A stretch of DNA of 64,000 nucleotides from Diphasiastrum complanatum (Eukaryota; Streptophyta; Lycopodiopsida; Lycopodiales; Lycopodiaceae), in NCBI GenBank assembly GCA_029204225.1, contig CM055106.1, positions 22,700,095-22,764,094 on the forward strand, given 5' to 3'. The first letter of the stretch is position 1. Each line of letters opens with the position of its first letter. A program made the translations under genes and the position numbers. Under the pieces are notes generated by a model, which saw only the letters and a program-made list of their open reading frames with translations, ran no database searches and was not told the origin of the DNA. Positions 1 through 10,623 of the stretch are shown here, piece after piece.

Positions 1-840
1 TCCAGAGATCTGAATTGGCATGTGATAATGCTTCTTTGACTATGGTAGGATCCTATGAAAAATAATGAGCATACTCATCAATGAATCCAATAGACTGAGT
101 TTGAATCCTTGTCCATCTTCTAAGAGGTGCTACTGGCTGCAAAATTCGATTTTATATCAGTTGCTCTTGAGTTGCAGCTTCTTGATCTTCTTTTGAATCT
201 GATTGTATAGTTTGACTACTTGAAGGAATCAAAACGATATTGCGATATTCATCAACTTTCAGGGCAGAGTTAATAGATTGGACATGGTTCTTGCTCTTCA
301 GATAAAAAAAAGTGATCTTCAAGAAAAGTCACATTCTTGCTAGTAAAAATTTTACATGTTACACAGTCAATACATACAATTGGAAGAAGAATAATTGACT
401 AAAATTGTTTCAACATAATGCTCATCTAGTTTCTTGTTGGTGTCCTTTGAAACATGAGCATATGCAGTGCATTCAAAAACTCTTAGACGCTTTAATGAAG
501 GTTTGGATCATGTCCAAACTTCATAAGAAATCTTGTTGTTTGATAGACCTTTAGTAATACATCAATTCTACACATATGTTGTCATCGAAACAGCATGTTG
601 CCAATGATTTAGGCAACGAAACATGAGTGATCATGCATTTGGCAGATTTGACTAAGAATCTATTATTCCTTTCAGCTAGGCCATTCGATTGGAAAAAATA
701 ACAAACATATTGATGTTTGATACCATGTGTTAAAAAATACTTCTTAACGCATTGGATATATACTCACCACCATTGTTGGATCTAAGAGCTCTGATTTGTT
801 TGTTTGTCTACAACTCAACATGCTCTTTGAAGAAATGGAA
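1..840 (-). mobile_element. Degenerate Ty1/copia pol relic (integrase core to RT linker)
   Basis: Read on the minus strand from about 800 down to 1, frame-broken pieces appear in copia order: an SNNGGEYIS-like integrase core motif near 740-785, a SNGLAERNNRF motif near 670-705 (family: QNGVAERKNR), then KSAKCMITHVSLP, and further down ECTAYAHV...KKLDEHYVE, the segment that follows the integrase core. Stops and frameshifts interrupt every frame, so it is dead. It runs off the window edge at position 1, where the RT should follow. The plus-strand ORF over 752-1141 is an antisense shadow. Confidence 0.75.
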
Positions 841-924
841 GGTTTCAGAAAGCTCGAAATTAATTCGTATTAATAATTATGATGTGATTGTCAATGCTAG
901 CTTTCCTTTATACCGATTATTGAG

Positions 925-2665
925 ATTCATATATAATTTCATGTGTATTGCAAACCAAAGTCTCACAACAAGAGTTGAATGCATCACATATTCTAATATA
1001 TGCATCTTCAAATTTAACCTTCAAAGAAGAATAAAGATAAGAAAAATGAGCATAGAGCAAGTGAAAACTTGTGAAATAGTCGCATATCAAGCTAATCCTC
1101 AAGTGATTTTAATGACAATGAGCTCAAAAGGACCGTTATAAATTCTAATAACATTATACCTAATATGTATATTTTACTTTGATGTTAGAAGCTCTTTAGT
1201 CAAAAGATTAAGATTTCAAAAAAATCGCTTGGTTTTTTCAAGCATAGAATGAAGTGGCAGATAAGGGACATATCATTTGGCAAATCTTGTGCATTGCTTG
1301 TAGTATGCCACAATTGTAGAGGCTAGACCAAACCTTGACATGAACATTCATTGGTAGATCCATTTATAGGCACAAAGCTCGTGAAACACATGTCAAACAC
1401 TTAATTTTTTCATTGCATTGATCTATGTTCAAACACCAATAAAATATATGTAAACAACAACAAAAACTGTGTTTTTTAAAAAAAAAAGGGAATGATTCAA
1501 AAGCATTTTCTTTTATAGTCCAAGTGTGAAAATCACATTATACAATGCTATTGGATTTTCCACCAACATGATTATGTAATATTTCATGAATAAGGTCTTT
1601 CCACCTGATACATCGGAAAAAGACATTTGTATCAAAAAGTTACTAGTGCTAACTTCAATTTTTTCAATACATCTATGTTGAACATGTGAAAATCACTAAG
1701 TTCCATGTATAATTTTATGGTTATTACAAAGAAAAATCTCATATTGAGAGTTGAATGCATTACATAATTTAATATTTGTATCTTCAAATGTGTACTTTAG
1801 ACGAATAAAGATAAGAGATACGACCATAGTGTGAGTGAACACTTGTGGAATAGGCATATATTAAGCTAATCCTCAAGCAAGTTTGATGACAATGAGCTCA
1901 GAAGGAACACTAGGAATTCTAAGAACAATTTACTTGATACATATTTTTTATGCTTTGATGTCAATTTCTAGGATTGAGCTTTCATTAAAATGGCTTTCTT
2001 TTTTAGAGGCACAAAATGAAGTGGATGATAAGGAACATGACATTTGAAACATCTTGCACCTTGTTTGTAGTATGTCATAGTTGTGCCACACAATCCAGAA
2101 CTTGACATCAACATTCATTGCTAGATCCAGTTATAGGTATAATGCCCATGAGACACATATGAGAGATTTGATTTTCACATGCCATTAATCTAAATTGGAA
2201 GACCAAGTAAATATGCAAAAAAGAAAATTGTGTTTCAACAAATAGACATAGGAAAAAGTGACTGAAAAGCATTTTTTATTGTAGCCCAACTTTAACCACT
2301 AAAATCACATTACATAATGTTGTTAGATTTTCCAGCAACAAGACTATGTAATACCTCATGAATCGAGGTTTTTCACTTGATATATGGGAAGAAATCATTT
2401 GTATCATAAAACTTACTATTGCCTTACCGATGTCAACTAGGAAATTTGTAGTACTTGTCTCTATGCTAAGCTTGTGGAAATTACTAAGTTTCATGTGTAC
2501 TCTTGAACAAAAATCTCACAACGAGAGCTACATGCAATACATAGTATGATATATGCATCTTCAAATGTAAGCCTCACAAAAAATAAAGATAAAAAAAAGC
2601 AAATAAATTTGTCAATGAGCACTTGAAAAAGAGTGGCATATCAAGCTAATCCTTAAGTGACTTTG
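925..2665. repeat. ~780-bp tandem repeat, two copies plus a partial third
   Basis: The block at 925-1702 recurs at 1703-2487, and its start recurs again at 2488-2665. Shared anchors are a CTTCAAATnTAA stretch, AATAAAGATAAnA and CAAGCTAATCCT(C/T)AAG, at steps of about 778 and 785 bases. Copies are perhaps 70-75% alike, so the duplication is old. On the minus strand the second unit reads RCFKCHVPYHPLHF, faintly like the zinc-binding region of a Ty3/gypsy integrase, so the unit may be a duplicated gypsy fragment; that identity is weak. Confidence 0.6.
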
Positions 2666-2687
2666 ACTTATGCATTTTAACTAATGC

Positions 2688-2840
2688 ATGGCTCACTTTG
2701 GCATGCTCGGGAAGGAAGAAGGCGAGGAGGTGCACCAGAAATTGGCCGCATTGAACTATCCAAGAGTAACGGTGCCAGTCAAGTCTCTGCTCTATGCTGG
2801 CCTTGACCCATATGCGTTTTTTGAGTGACTCTTCTTCAGG
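2688..2840 (+). pseudogene. AUG7: Exon-1 fragment of augmin subunit 7 with nonsense mutation
   Basis: The plus-strand frame from ATG 2688 reads a short N-terminus, then VHQKLAALNYPRVTVPVKS, LLYAGLDPYAFFE, TGA (2826-2828), LFFR. This matches my memory of the start of plant AUGMIN subunit 7 (IQRKL..[27 protein letters not shown]), with the TGA exactly where the conserved Trp stands (TGG to TGA). AUG7 is a subunit of the eight-protein augmin complex that recruits gamma-tubulin to microtubules. A good donor (CAG/GTACAA) follows at 2840, so this looks like exon 1. No later exon was recognised within the next kilobase. It abuts the partial third unit of the 780-bp repeat. It may be a captured or truncated copy; the stop argues against function. 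Confidence 0.6.
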
Positions 2841-3194
2841 TACAATGAGCATTTTCGTTTCGTAGTGGTTCTTCATTCTTAGTTAAGTTGCAATCAAGTT
2901 TTAATGTTTGTGATCAGTTATCACCTTTCCATTTTCCTCTTGATTTTGACTTTATTTTGCTTGATTTACAGCAAATACAAGACGCCCATTATGCTGATTG
3001 GGTTGATTGATGGATTTGTTGTCTTTTTGGGTTTGTAGTGGTATCTCATTCTAGGAAGAGTGTCTTTCGTGGTCTGCTGACACCCATTTTTCGTTCTTTA
3101 AAAATCTTAAAGACTAGATAAAAAAAAAAGTGCAAAAAGATGAATACGACTACGCCCATGGCTATGTCTTACTTACTTGGCAGAGCTCTGAACT

Positions 3195-3411
3195 CATGAA
3201 TTTCACAATTTTGTGCTTTATGCGAGTCTTGGTCTTGCTTGTATCGGAGTCATGACAGCTCCTGCTTTAAAGCGTATCTCTAGTTATAAGGAAAGATAAG
3301 GTCAACAAATGGTGTGAACAATCTTTTGAATCACTTTGTGGAATAGTTTTAATGGACCAACAAGTTTTGAACTACATATCTGATTTGAAAAGCATCCGCA
3401 TTTCTTTATAA
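3195..3411 (+). pseudogene. Unidentified coding fragment with one frameshift
   Basis: From 3195 the frame reads HEFHNFVLYASLGLACIGVM, then TAPALKRISSYKER, where a stop appears (3297). Shifting frame at about 3290-3297 gives DKVNKWCEQSFESLCGIVLM, then DQQVLNYISDLKSIRISL and TAA (3409-3411). Both halves have protein-like composition and join smoothly, so I read it as one ancestral reading frame with a small indel. The first half could hold a membrane or hydrophobic core segment; the second is amphipathic and helical-looking. I do not recognise the family. It lies 350 bases beyond the AUG7 fragment, but I cannot align it with AUG7. Confidence 0.4.
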
Positions 3412-3532
3412 TTAGAAAACCATATGAAATGTAGTACTAGTTACTCAACAATTTACATAGGAAGCTCTAGAAGAAAATCAGGTTACAACCATCCTTCATT
3501 TGGTACTAAGGAAGTGGATCGTGCATCCGAAT

Positions 3533-3730
3533 GCGCGTCCGGACCCGGACGCGCCACGGGTACGTCCGGGGGTCCGGACGCGTCCGCTTTTTTTTCTTTT
3601 TAATTTTTTTAGATTTTTTTAGTGTTATTTAGCAAAAAATAAATAAAAGAAAGTATGGACGCGTCGGACCCCGCGTCCGGGTCCGGAAGTCGGACGCGGA
3701 CGCAGAATGCCTGCGTCCGGCCCGGACCCT
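3533..3730. repeat. GC-rich TCCGGAC-word inverted repeat around an AT-rich loop
   Basis: Two arms (about 3533-3588 and 3658-3730) are built from reiterated GCGTCCGGACCCGGACGC-type words and flank about 70 bases of T/A-rich sequence. The arms are imperfect reverse complements and each is itself locally palindromic. The strong GC contrast with surrounding AT-rich DNA and the CpG density stand out. A MITE-like foldback element is possible; no target duplication was established. Confidence 0.6.
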
Positions 3731-4176
3731 CATGTCTTACTGATTATATTCTTAGAGTTTTGATGGATGTATTTGTTGGAAATAGTCACAAAGTTCGAGT
3801 ACTATATCAAAGTTTTCATTTTTGATGCATATGCTTGTGTGTTGAAATTCCAAGAGAAGCCAAAAGTTAATGCGAAAAGGGTCAAGATGCAAGATATGCA
3901 CATTTGTCTTCCAATAACTTTTGAGTTGGTAAGGACTTCCTTTCCTCTCCATGAAGTAGGAGATCAACTCCTAGTTGCACAAATGAGGATACAAGAAAAA
4001 AGAAGATATGAAATATTGTGCTACAAATAATGGACCTTTGAGGTCATAAGGACTTCCTTCCCTCTCCATGGAGTAGGACATCAACTCTCTAGCTCACGAC
4101 TCTCAATCATATCGATAATAATTGGCTTCATCTAGGTGCAAGGTGTCAACCATCCTGTTTTTGAAAGCATCAAGGG
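3731..4176. other. Intergenic; no supported gene
   Basis: An 87-codon plus-strand ORF (3767-4030) resembles nothing I know. A phrase AAGGACTTCCTT(T/C)CCTCTCCATG recurs at about 3932 and 4048, a short duplication of roughly 116 bases. Nothing else is supported. Confidence 0.4.
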
Positions 4177-4609
4177 GTGTCCGGACTATTGAAATATAAT
4201 GCCTATTTTATCCCTAGTGGCTCTAGGCACTTACATGGTTTTATGTTATGCATTTGTCATGGGGGCAATTTGATTGTATATGTACCCCTCTTTGTAGGTT
4301 AAATTAAGTAAGTGCCAGTTGGGTCCAAGTGGCCAAGTGCGCATGCCATGTGTCTTAGATGATAAGACCAAGTTGGTGATGACACCTCAGTAGTGTCTAT
4401 TTATGCAAGGGAGGATTCACCCTCAAGGAGGCACACGCCCTGCTCTCTTAATCAATCAAGCATTTGGAGTTCCTAACTTTAGTTTCTTGTGGTGCTTTAG
4501 CTTTTCTTGTATTATTGATGCTTCCATAGCTAGTCTCGTTCAAGCTTTCGTCTATTGTGTCTCTTATTGATGCTAGGATACTTCATAGATGGACCTGTAG
4601 GTTCATCAT
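4177..4609 (+). mobile_element. Possible solo LTR-like segment
   Basis: A 433-base tract starts TGTCCGGACTATTG and ends GGTTCATCA, with a CTATTTATGCAAGG promoter-like box near 4397 and T-rich, poly(A)-signal-like sequence after it. The layout and TG..CA ends suggest a solo LTR. No second copy, target duplication or internal domain is present in the window, so the call rests on composition only. Confidence 0.25.
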
Positions 4610-5099
4610 CCCTTGCCCAAGAACCATATGTTTCAATGGCTTCCCTTGAAAAAGGGTGATTCTAGATTTTGCAATTATAGGGTTCATCAAGCCATGCAAA
4701 TTAAATATGTTTCTCGAGCATTCACACAGCGATCACCCACATGCTTCAATTATAAAGTGCGATCAGGGTTATTTCAGCCCCTAGTCTCTAATGACAAATT
4801 CAGCTCAATTGAACTAATATTTCCATGAACCATGGTTATGAACCTCAAACTGCCTGTTTGAACTATTGAATTGTTGAATGGATCGACCTTGGTCGAACTG
4901 ATGACAAAAACAAAAGGCATTAAAAAACTTGAATTGGGCTATGCCTTATTTGGGTCATTGACTATTAGTTCTAATATTTTATCATGATTTGAATTTGGAG
5001 TATTGTAATTGTGTTTGAAGTTTTGTCATCCATTCATGAAGGCGGACTTCAACATTTTCCAGAGAGAGAGAGAGAGAGAGTTGCACACAAGCTCATAAA

Positions 5100-6324
5100 A
5101 CCCTAAGTAAATACACAGAATTACCTAGAAAATTTGTCACTTTATTAATCTCAAGCAAATCCCTTCTCTCTTCAGATGACATCGTCCTCGATGGCAAAGT
5201 GTTACAACCTCTTTTTGCATCAAACCGCTAGGTGCCGGTTACCCACAAGGAACCGAACGTCACACGATCCACCCCGTCGTAGGATCCAGTCCAGATCGGG
5301 GTCCGACCTCCAACCCTGACAGCGTCCCATACCACTACTAGAGCCATTAGCCATCTCCCACCTCACGCTAGCACTCATCCTAGTTGTACACAAGCTCTCA
5401 CCATTCACCTTCTCCTAGGTGGATAGAATGAATGGTTAATGAGACCTCCTCTCCCTGTATACCTCCAAGGCAAGAGTCTCCAAGCCTAGTGCACATCCTA
5501 GATCAAAGGCGAACGAGGTAAACGAAACCAACGATGGAAACGAAACCCGTTTTGTCCTCGCGCTCCAAGGAGTACCACCAAGATCACGCAAGTACCAGAA
5601 GTACAGAGATCTGACCTGATGGCATAACATCAGCAGATACTCCCTAGGTCATGGCTAAACTACCACTCTTGTAATTCTCTGGTTAGTTGTAGATGGTTAA
5701 TCACTCTAATCTTAGATTTGCATAGACAGACTGTACTTACTGAATAACACTTGACATATATCAATGGGATACACAGTGTGTAACTATGTAAGAAAGAAGA
5801 ACAAGAAGTAGTCTGACGCTAGTAAGCAATCAAGACGAAAACAGACAGAAGCTCCGCCTGGTGCGAGAAGACAATTTCTGTCTAGGATCAGAAGATCCGA
5901 TTGTCCGCTAGTAAAGCGAGACTAATACTCGTGAGAGAACCGTGCTTCTCTCACGCCAACGCACTGCGTGGATTCGAATGCAGTGCCCTGAAGAAATCAG
6001 AGAAAATCAATATAGATTATTTTTTGCTTGTGTTTGATATTGAATGTCGAATGCTTATGCTGTTTATTTTAATATCTCTGAGTTTTTCTTGTTGAATTCC
6101 GCACCTTGGTTGAAATGAAGTCGAATGCTATATTAATTTTATGAACGTAGATCAGTAGTACCTGACTACCCTCTGGAGGATTGTAGGAGTGTTTCAGTTG
6201 GCAGTGCGCAGCAAACGCATCTGAACTCCATCCGAATCTCGAAAGAGAGTCGCGAATGTCTTCGTGAAATTTTTCTTCTCACGACACTCATCATTCGTAT
6301 CGGAGCACCGCTCGACTCCCAACA
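5100..6324 (+). mobile_element. Region containing the 5' LTR of the 6.3-9.8 kb copia element
   Basis: The sequence just before the primer binding site ends CTCCCAACA (to 6324), the expected CA terminus of an LTR. The 5' limit is unclear because no 3' LTR survives for comparison; TGTTGAATTCC at about 6091 is one TG start that would pair TGTTG with the terminal CAACA. Earlier sequence (5200-6090) holds no convincing gene. A short AG run lies at about 5061-5080. Confidence 0.45.
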
Positions 6325-6325
6325 G

Positions 6326-6370
6326 TGGTATCAGAGCGCAGACTCGATTCTCTTCAGTGGTATCAGAGCC
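6326..6370 (+). promoter_or_regulatory. Duplicated retroelement primer binding site (tRNA-iMet type)
   Basis: TGGTATCAGAGC, the usual plant copia primer site complementary to the 3' end of initiator tRNA-Met, occurs twice: 6326-6337 directly after the LTR end, and 6358-6369 after a 20-base spacer. The first is in the standard position. The second looks like a short tandem duplication (TTCAGTGGTATCAGAGCC against AACAGTGGTATCAGAGCG). Confidence 0.85.
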
Positions 6371-6477
6371 ACCCTGTCATATTCTGACATAGGCGAGAAG
6401 CTAGCAGATCCAGGAGGCCAAGCATTCAGACAATCAACCAAACGACAAAAAAAAAAAAAATTAGACTTCAAGAAGCA

Positions 6478-7098
6478 ATGGCTTCAATCAGCAGCATGCA
6501 GAACAAGATTTGCACTATACTTAATTCTTCAGGATCTAACTTTCTAGCCTAGAAAGTTAAGACATCTTTGATACTCAAGGGCGAAGGACTCTTCCCCTGG
6601 GTGGATGGCACAGAAGAAATGCCTATGACAACAGGAAAGGAGCTACGCGAATGGAGGGAGAAAAACGACAAGGCAGTAGCCTTGCTATCATCTTCCATTG
6701 AAGATAGCCTTACACGGGATACACTGCTCACAAGATTTTAGACGAAATCAAGAAGTCAGATTATGATGCTGGAAGATCAGCTGACGAATTTGTAGTGGGA
6801 TGGAAAAGACCTCACATCTTTCGTGAGAATGAAGAAGGATCCGTTTCTATCACTACACAACTCAGGAGCAGAAAATGCAGTATCAGCTGAGAAGCAACTC
6901 ACATATCTGTTGAGAGCATTGCCCAGATCTTTCCAGACGACACGAACCCTGCTTGCGAAAGATCCTACCACGAACCTCGAAAAGGCGATCGTTGAGATTC
7001 GAGAGGAAGTCGAGGCCAGAGAGCATCTTGATCACAAAGATGGTTCTGACCAGACACTCTACGACAACAAAGAAAAATCAAAGAAATAGTTCAAGCCT
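6478..7098 (+). pseudogene. copia gag, N-terminal and central part
   Basis: ATG 6478 follows a poly(A)-rich leader. The frame reads MASISSMQNKICTILNSSGS..., meets TAG at 6550-6552 where the family has Trp (N..(W)K), and continues VKTSLILKGEGLFPWVDG, the usual start of copia gag. A shift near 6740 leads to KDPFLSLHNSGAENAVSAEK, QLTYLLRALPRSFQT and EKAIVEIREEVEAR, the gag C-terminal helices. A further TAG at 7087-7089 separates this from the nucleocapsid part in the same frame. Gag would package element RNA into cytoplasmic particles. The two nonsense codons and the frameshift make it non-functional as it stands. Confidence 0.75.
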
Positions 7099-7944
7099 AT
7101 GAGGGAGTCGAATCAGAGGCAGGATCGTGACCAGCAAGCAGAGGGGACCAGCAAAAGCAACTGGAAGACCAAAGGAAGGTCGAAACGACAAGATGCCGAC
7201 AAGAAGACCTGCACGAGATGCAGAAGAGACGGGCATACAGTAGATACCTGCTGGCTCAATCCCAAGATTGAGTGTATCCATTGCCATAAGAAGGGTCATG
7301 CAACCATGGATTGCCACCAAAACCCAAGAAACAGATCAGCACAGAACAGACAGGAGAACGATAATAGTTCTTCCTATGTCAAGGAGCCCGAGAGCTCGAA
7401 GATGGGCGAAGAAAGAACGAACAAAAATTGTTTGACCGCCTACATCTGTGAAGATGTGTGTGCAGCATCAACGTCTGACACGCACGAGGTGATCCTGGAT
7501 TCGGGAGCCACCTCGCACTTCGTGACATCAAGACAAATCATGTCTGATTTCAGAAGTGCAGATCCCTCAAGATTCATAGTTCTCGAAGATGGATCCAGAC
7601 ATCAAGTGAACGGTATTGGTTCACTCTGGCTCAACACCAACGACAGAGATAGACGACTCGAAGACGTTCTATTCGTGCCAACTCTGCAACAAGACTTGCT
7701 CTCTGTAGCAAGAATAGCAGATGTAGGGATGCGTGTGACGTTTTCTAACGAAGCATGCAACGTGATTGATGCCAGCACCAGCACACTCATTGCTCAAGGC
7801 AGAAGAAAAGGGAACCTATATCATCTGAAGGTACGCCTACTTGCAGATCAGGTGCATCAGACTCATGACGACTCACAACACTCTGTGGCACAGAAGACTT
7901 TGCCACATGAACTCAATGGCACTCTACCAGGCAAGTCATCATAG
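7099..7944 (+). CDS. copia nucleocapsid, protease and start of pre-integrase region
   Basis: An open frame of 281 codons. Residues about 37-68 carry two CCHC zinc knuckles (CTRCRRDGHTVDTC and CIHCHKKGHATMDC), which bind element RNA. Near residue 132 the aspartic protease motif LDSGATSHFV is intact. LEDGSRHQVNGIGSLWL and LFVPTLQQDLLSVARI are the flanking conserved parts. The reading frame is lost near 7850, where pre-integrase coding moves to another frame. It is really a section of the single gag-pol polyprotein rather than an independent gene, and no start codon of its own is implied. Confidence 0.85.
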   Translation: MRESNQRQDRDQQAEGTSKSNWKTKGRSKRQDADKKTCTRCRRDGHTVDTCWLNPKIECIHCHKKGHATMDCHQNPRNRSAQNRQENDNSSSYVKEPESSKMGEERTNKNCLTAYICEDVCAASTSDTHEVILDSGATSHFVTSRQIMSDFRSADPSRFIVLEDGSRHQVNGIGSLWLNTNDRDRRLEDVLFVPTLQQDLLSVARIADVGMRVTFSNEACNVIDASTSTLIAQGRRKGNLYHLKVRLLADQVHQTHDDSQHSVAQKTLPHELNGTLPGKSS

Positions 7945-8377
7945 AGCAATAACAGGGGTCAACATCTCGAATGCAACCAATTCGGCCACCTGTGATGCAT
8001 GTTTGAAAGGCAAGATGTCACGTACACCATTCGTCAAAGACTCCTACAGAACGACAAAGATTCTGGAGCTGGTGCATTCTGACATCTGCGGTCCATTCAA
8101 CGTGATCTCAGTAGGAGGCTCAAAATATTATATAACCTTCATTGATGATTATAGCAAGTTTGCCAAAGTGTATTTTATTGAGAATAAATCTGAAGCACTC
8201 GACAAATTCACAGAATATGTGAATTGGGTTGAGAGATGCACAGGCAGCAAGGTGAAGCAAATTAGAACAGATCGAGGTGGCGAATATATCTCGAATCGCT
8301 TCATTGACTTCTGCAATGATCGTGGCATCATTCACAGAAGAACTGCAGCCTACACACTGCAGCACAATGGTTCCTGA
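7841..8377 (+). pseudogene. copia GAG-pre-integrase and integrase core
   Basis: In a different frame from the protease, the sequence reads LWHRRLCHMN...CDACLKGKMSRTPF (pre-integrase HHCC zinc-binding region), then LVHSDICGPFNVISVGGSKY, FIDDYSKFAKVYF and RTDRGGEYISNRF. The catalytic D..D pattern of the copia integrase is visible in HSD and FIDDYS; the third acidic residue would lie beyond the TGA that ends the frame at 8377. Just after, the frame breaks again around 8380-8520, where TAAYIQNRTGKSGVPH-type sequence (the usual TP.E.W lead-in) can be read only with shifts. Confidence 0.85.
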
Positions 8378-8519
8378 ACGAAAGAACAAGACCCCAATGG
8401 AAGCAGCCAGATGCATGATGGCCTATTCGAAGGATCCAAGGGCACTGTGGGCTGAAGCATAGCTACAGCCGCATACATCCAGAACAGGACAGGTAAATCT
8501 GGTGTTCCTCACACGACAC

Positions 8520-9829
8520 CACATGAGCTATGGTGGGGTAGAAAGCCCAACCTGTCTCACGTCAGAATATTTGGCTGTGCAGCATATGCACATATTCCTG
8601 ATAAGCTTCACAAGAAGCTTGATGAGAAAGCCGAGCAAGGGTTTCTGGTAGGTTATGACAATAATTCGTCATACTACAGAATCTACATGCCAGACACGAA
8701 CACTGTGAAAACAGTGAGGGATGTCAAATTCGACGAGAGTAGGACAATGGCCAACGAAGACCCTGTTAGCCATGAAGTTCTGGAAAGACAGTACTATGAC
8801 CTGCCGCCAACGTCAGAGGGAGCAGAGGACGAATACGAAAACGAAGATTTTCGAGTCGTCTCCCATTCGAGCGACGAATTAGACGAAGAGAGATTCGAGA
8901 GGCAGCCTGCCACCGCAGTTCCTATAAACCAAGATGGTTCCGGACCGAGCAGTGCAGACAAGGGCAAAGGCATAGCTATTTCGGGAGGATCTCCCAGAAG
9001 GTCGACAAGACCACAAAGAGCGCCAACAAGATTTGTGCCAGGCAGCTCAGCTTTCACATCAGAAGATTTCTACGGGTTCAGTGGCGAACCACAGACATTC
9101 GAGGAGGCGATAGAAGGTCCAGAAAAGGACAAATGGATCCAAGCCATGAACGAAGAGATGGAGTCCATGAGGAAGAACCAGGTATGGACGTTGGAGCCAT
9201 TACCTCATAAGTGCAAGACTATCAAATGCAAATGGGTTTTCAAACTCAAATATGGACCAGACGGGAGTGTGACGAAATACAAGGCAAGACTGGTGGCGAA
9301 GGGTTTCTCTCAGAGATACGGTATTGACTATTCTGAAACCTTCTCTCCTGTCGTCAAACATTCGTCCCTACGACTGTTGTTCGCATATGCAGCAACTTAT
9401 GACCTCAGGATCCACATTGTGGATGAGAAGACAGCCTTCTTGCATGGCGAATTAGACGAAGAGGTCTACATGGATCAACCCCCAGGATTTGTCTCGAATT
9501 CACTTCCTGACTATGTATGCAAAATTCATAGAAGCATCTACGGTCTGAAGCAATCAGCCCAACAATGGTATAAGAAGAAGGATCAAGCCCTGAAATCATT
9601 GGGATTCAAGTCTCTGTTGGCTGACTCCAATGTGTATGTCAGAGTTACAGATGGGCAGATCATTATAGTGGCCGTATATATGGACGACACTCTGATACTT
9701 TGCAGGAGTGAGCAGCTAATTGCTGAAGTAAAGACAGACATCTCGAAACATTTCGAGATAGTGGATCTGGGAGAAGCCAGGTGTTACCTAGGCTTACAAA
9801 TTGAAAGGAACTATGAGGAAGGCAAGTGA
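8520..9829 (+). pseudogene. copia integrase C-terminus, linker and reverse transcriptase, truncated
   Basis: From 8520 the frame reads HELWWGRKPNLSHVRIFGCA and KLDEKAEQGFLVGYDN (integrase end). From 8687 a 380-codon frame covers an acidic linker and the RT: WIQAMNEEMESM, KCKWVFKLKYGPDGSV, KARLVAKGFSQRYGIDYSET, KTAFLHGELDEEVYMDQPPG, YGLKQSAQQWYKK and the catalytic YMDDTLIL. It ends at LGLQIERNYEEGK then TGA (9827-9829), where GKLYLHQ-type sequence and RNase H should follow. The 3' part and the 3' LTR are missing; the next sequence belongs to something else. RT would make element cDNA. Its fairly long open frame suggests moderate age. Confidence 0.88.
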
Positions 9830-10545
9830 TACCTTCACCAGTGGCAGTCTTAGTAAGCAAATCCGCACGAAGTTCATTAACTGGTGAAAGAAAAGCGGCG
9901 AATTGCTTAGAAATGTACTCATTCAGTGAGGAAATGTTCTCGAGAGTGGTGTGCCACGTGTAGGTGTGGCATGTGTCTCCCATAGCAGTTGAGGATGATG
10001 CAGTGACCTGTGGTGGTCGAGCGCTGACAGAATCAGTAGGCATGGTAGATGCAATTTCCAAAGTACGAAGACGTTTGCGAGAGCCTGTAGACATAAACTT
10101 TATAGGACGCTTTGTGCGCAAGACAAAGCTTGGAGGCAGGCGAAACGAAGCCGTAGGATGATTTGCAGGAGATAGATGAGAGAGGAAGCAAAACCCTAAT
10201 CAAGCAGTTTTATGGAAATGAGCGTAACTTTTTCATACAAAGTCCGAGTGACCCGAAAATTGATTCAGATCAAAGGTAAGACTGAGCACTACACATCGTC
10301 AAACTGTACTTGCAGTAGGTACGGATACGTACAGGACTACGGATTTTGCACACTGCGAAAAATTTTAGATCAAGAGAAATCAAATTTTCAAAGCTCAAAC
10401 TGTTGAGGATCTTTTGCAAAAGGATAGCAGCAATGAAATCTTGAGAAACAAGCTTAGAGTAGCTAAAAGTGATGCAAGAAAGTCTCATGTACAAAAAAGG
10501 TAGATCTAGCCACAAAGAAAGCTAGAAAGAAGTGAGAGTTGCATG
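9830..10545 (-). other. Minus-strand 5'-end-like region with unidentified ORF
   Basis: Reading down from 10545, an AATTAGGGTTTTGC-type plant leader is followed at about 10175-9830 by an open frame SPANHPTASFRLPPSFVLRT, then KRPIKFMSTGSRKRLRTLEI (a basic, nuclear-signal-like patch), later LNEYISKQFAAFLSPVNELR and ADLLTKTATGEG, where it meets the copia RT at about 9830. The internal ATG at 10121 is only one candidate start. It resembles the N-terminus of a retroelement ORF1 or gag but has no diagnostic motif. It is truncated at the copia junction. Confidence 0.35.
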
Positions 10546-10623
10546 GAGATGGAAGCAGTGAGGAGATGATGGCTGCGTAGAGATGGAAGCGTGGAGATGG
10601 AGATGGTGATGGAGATGGAAAGA
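10545..10623. repeat. GGAGAT-word tail at the LINE 3' end
   Basis: Degenerate GGAGATGGA/GATGGTGAT repeats lie immediately beyond the LINE 3' end; on the LINE strand they read CCATCTCCATC. Simple-repeat tails are common at the 3' ends of plant LINEs, so I take this as the element's tail. Confidence 0.55.
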
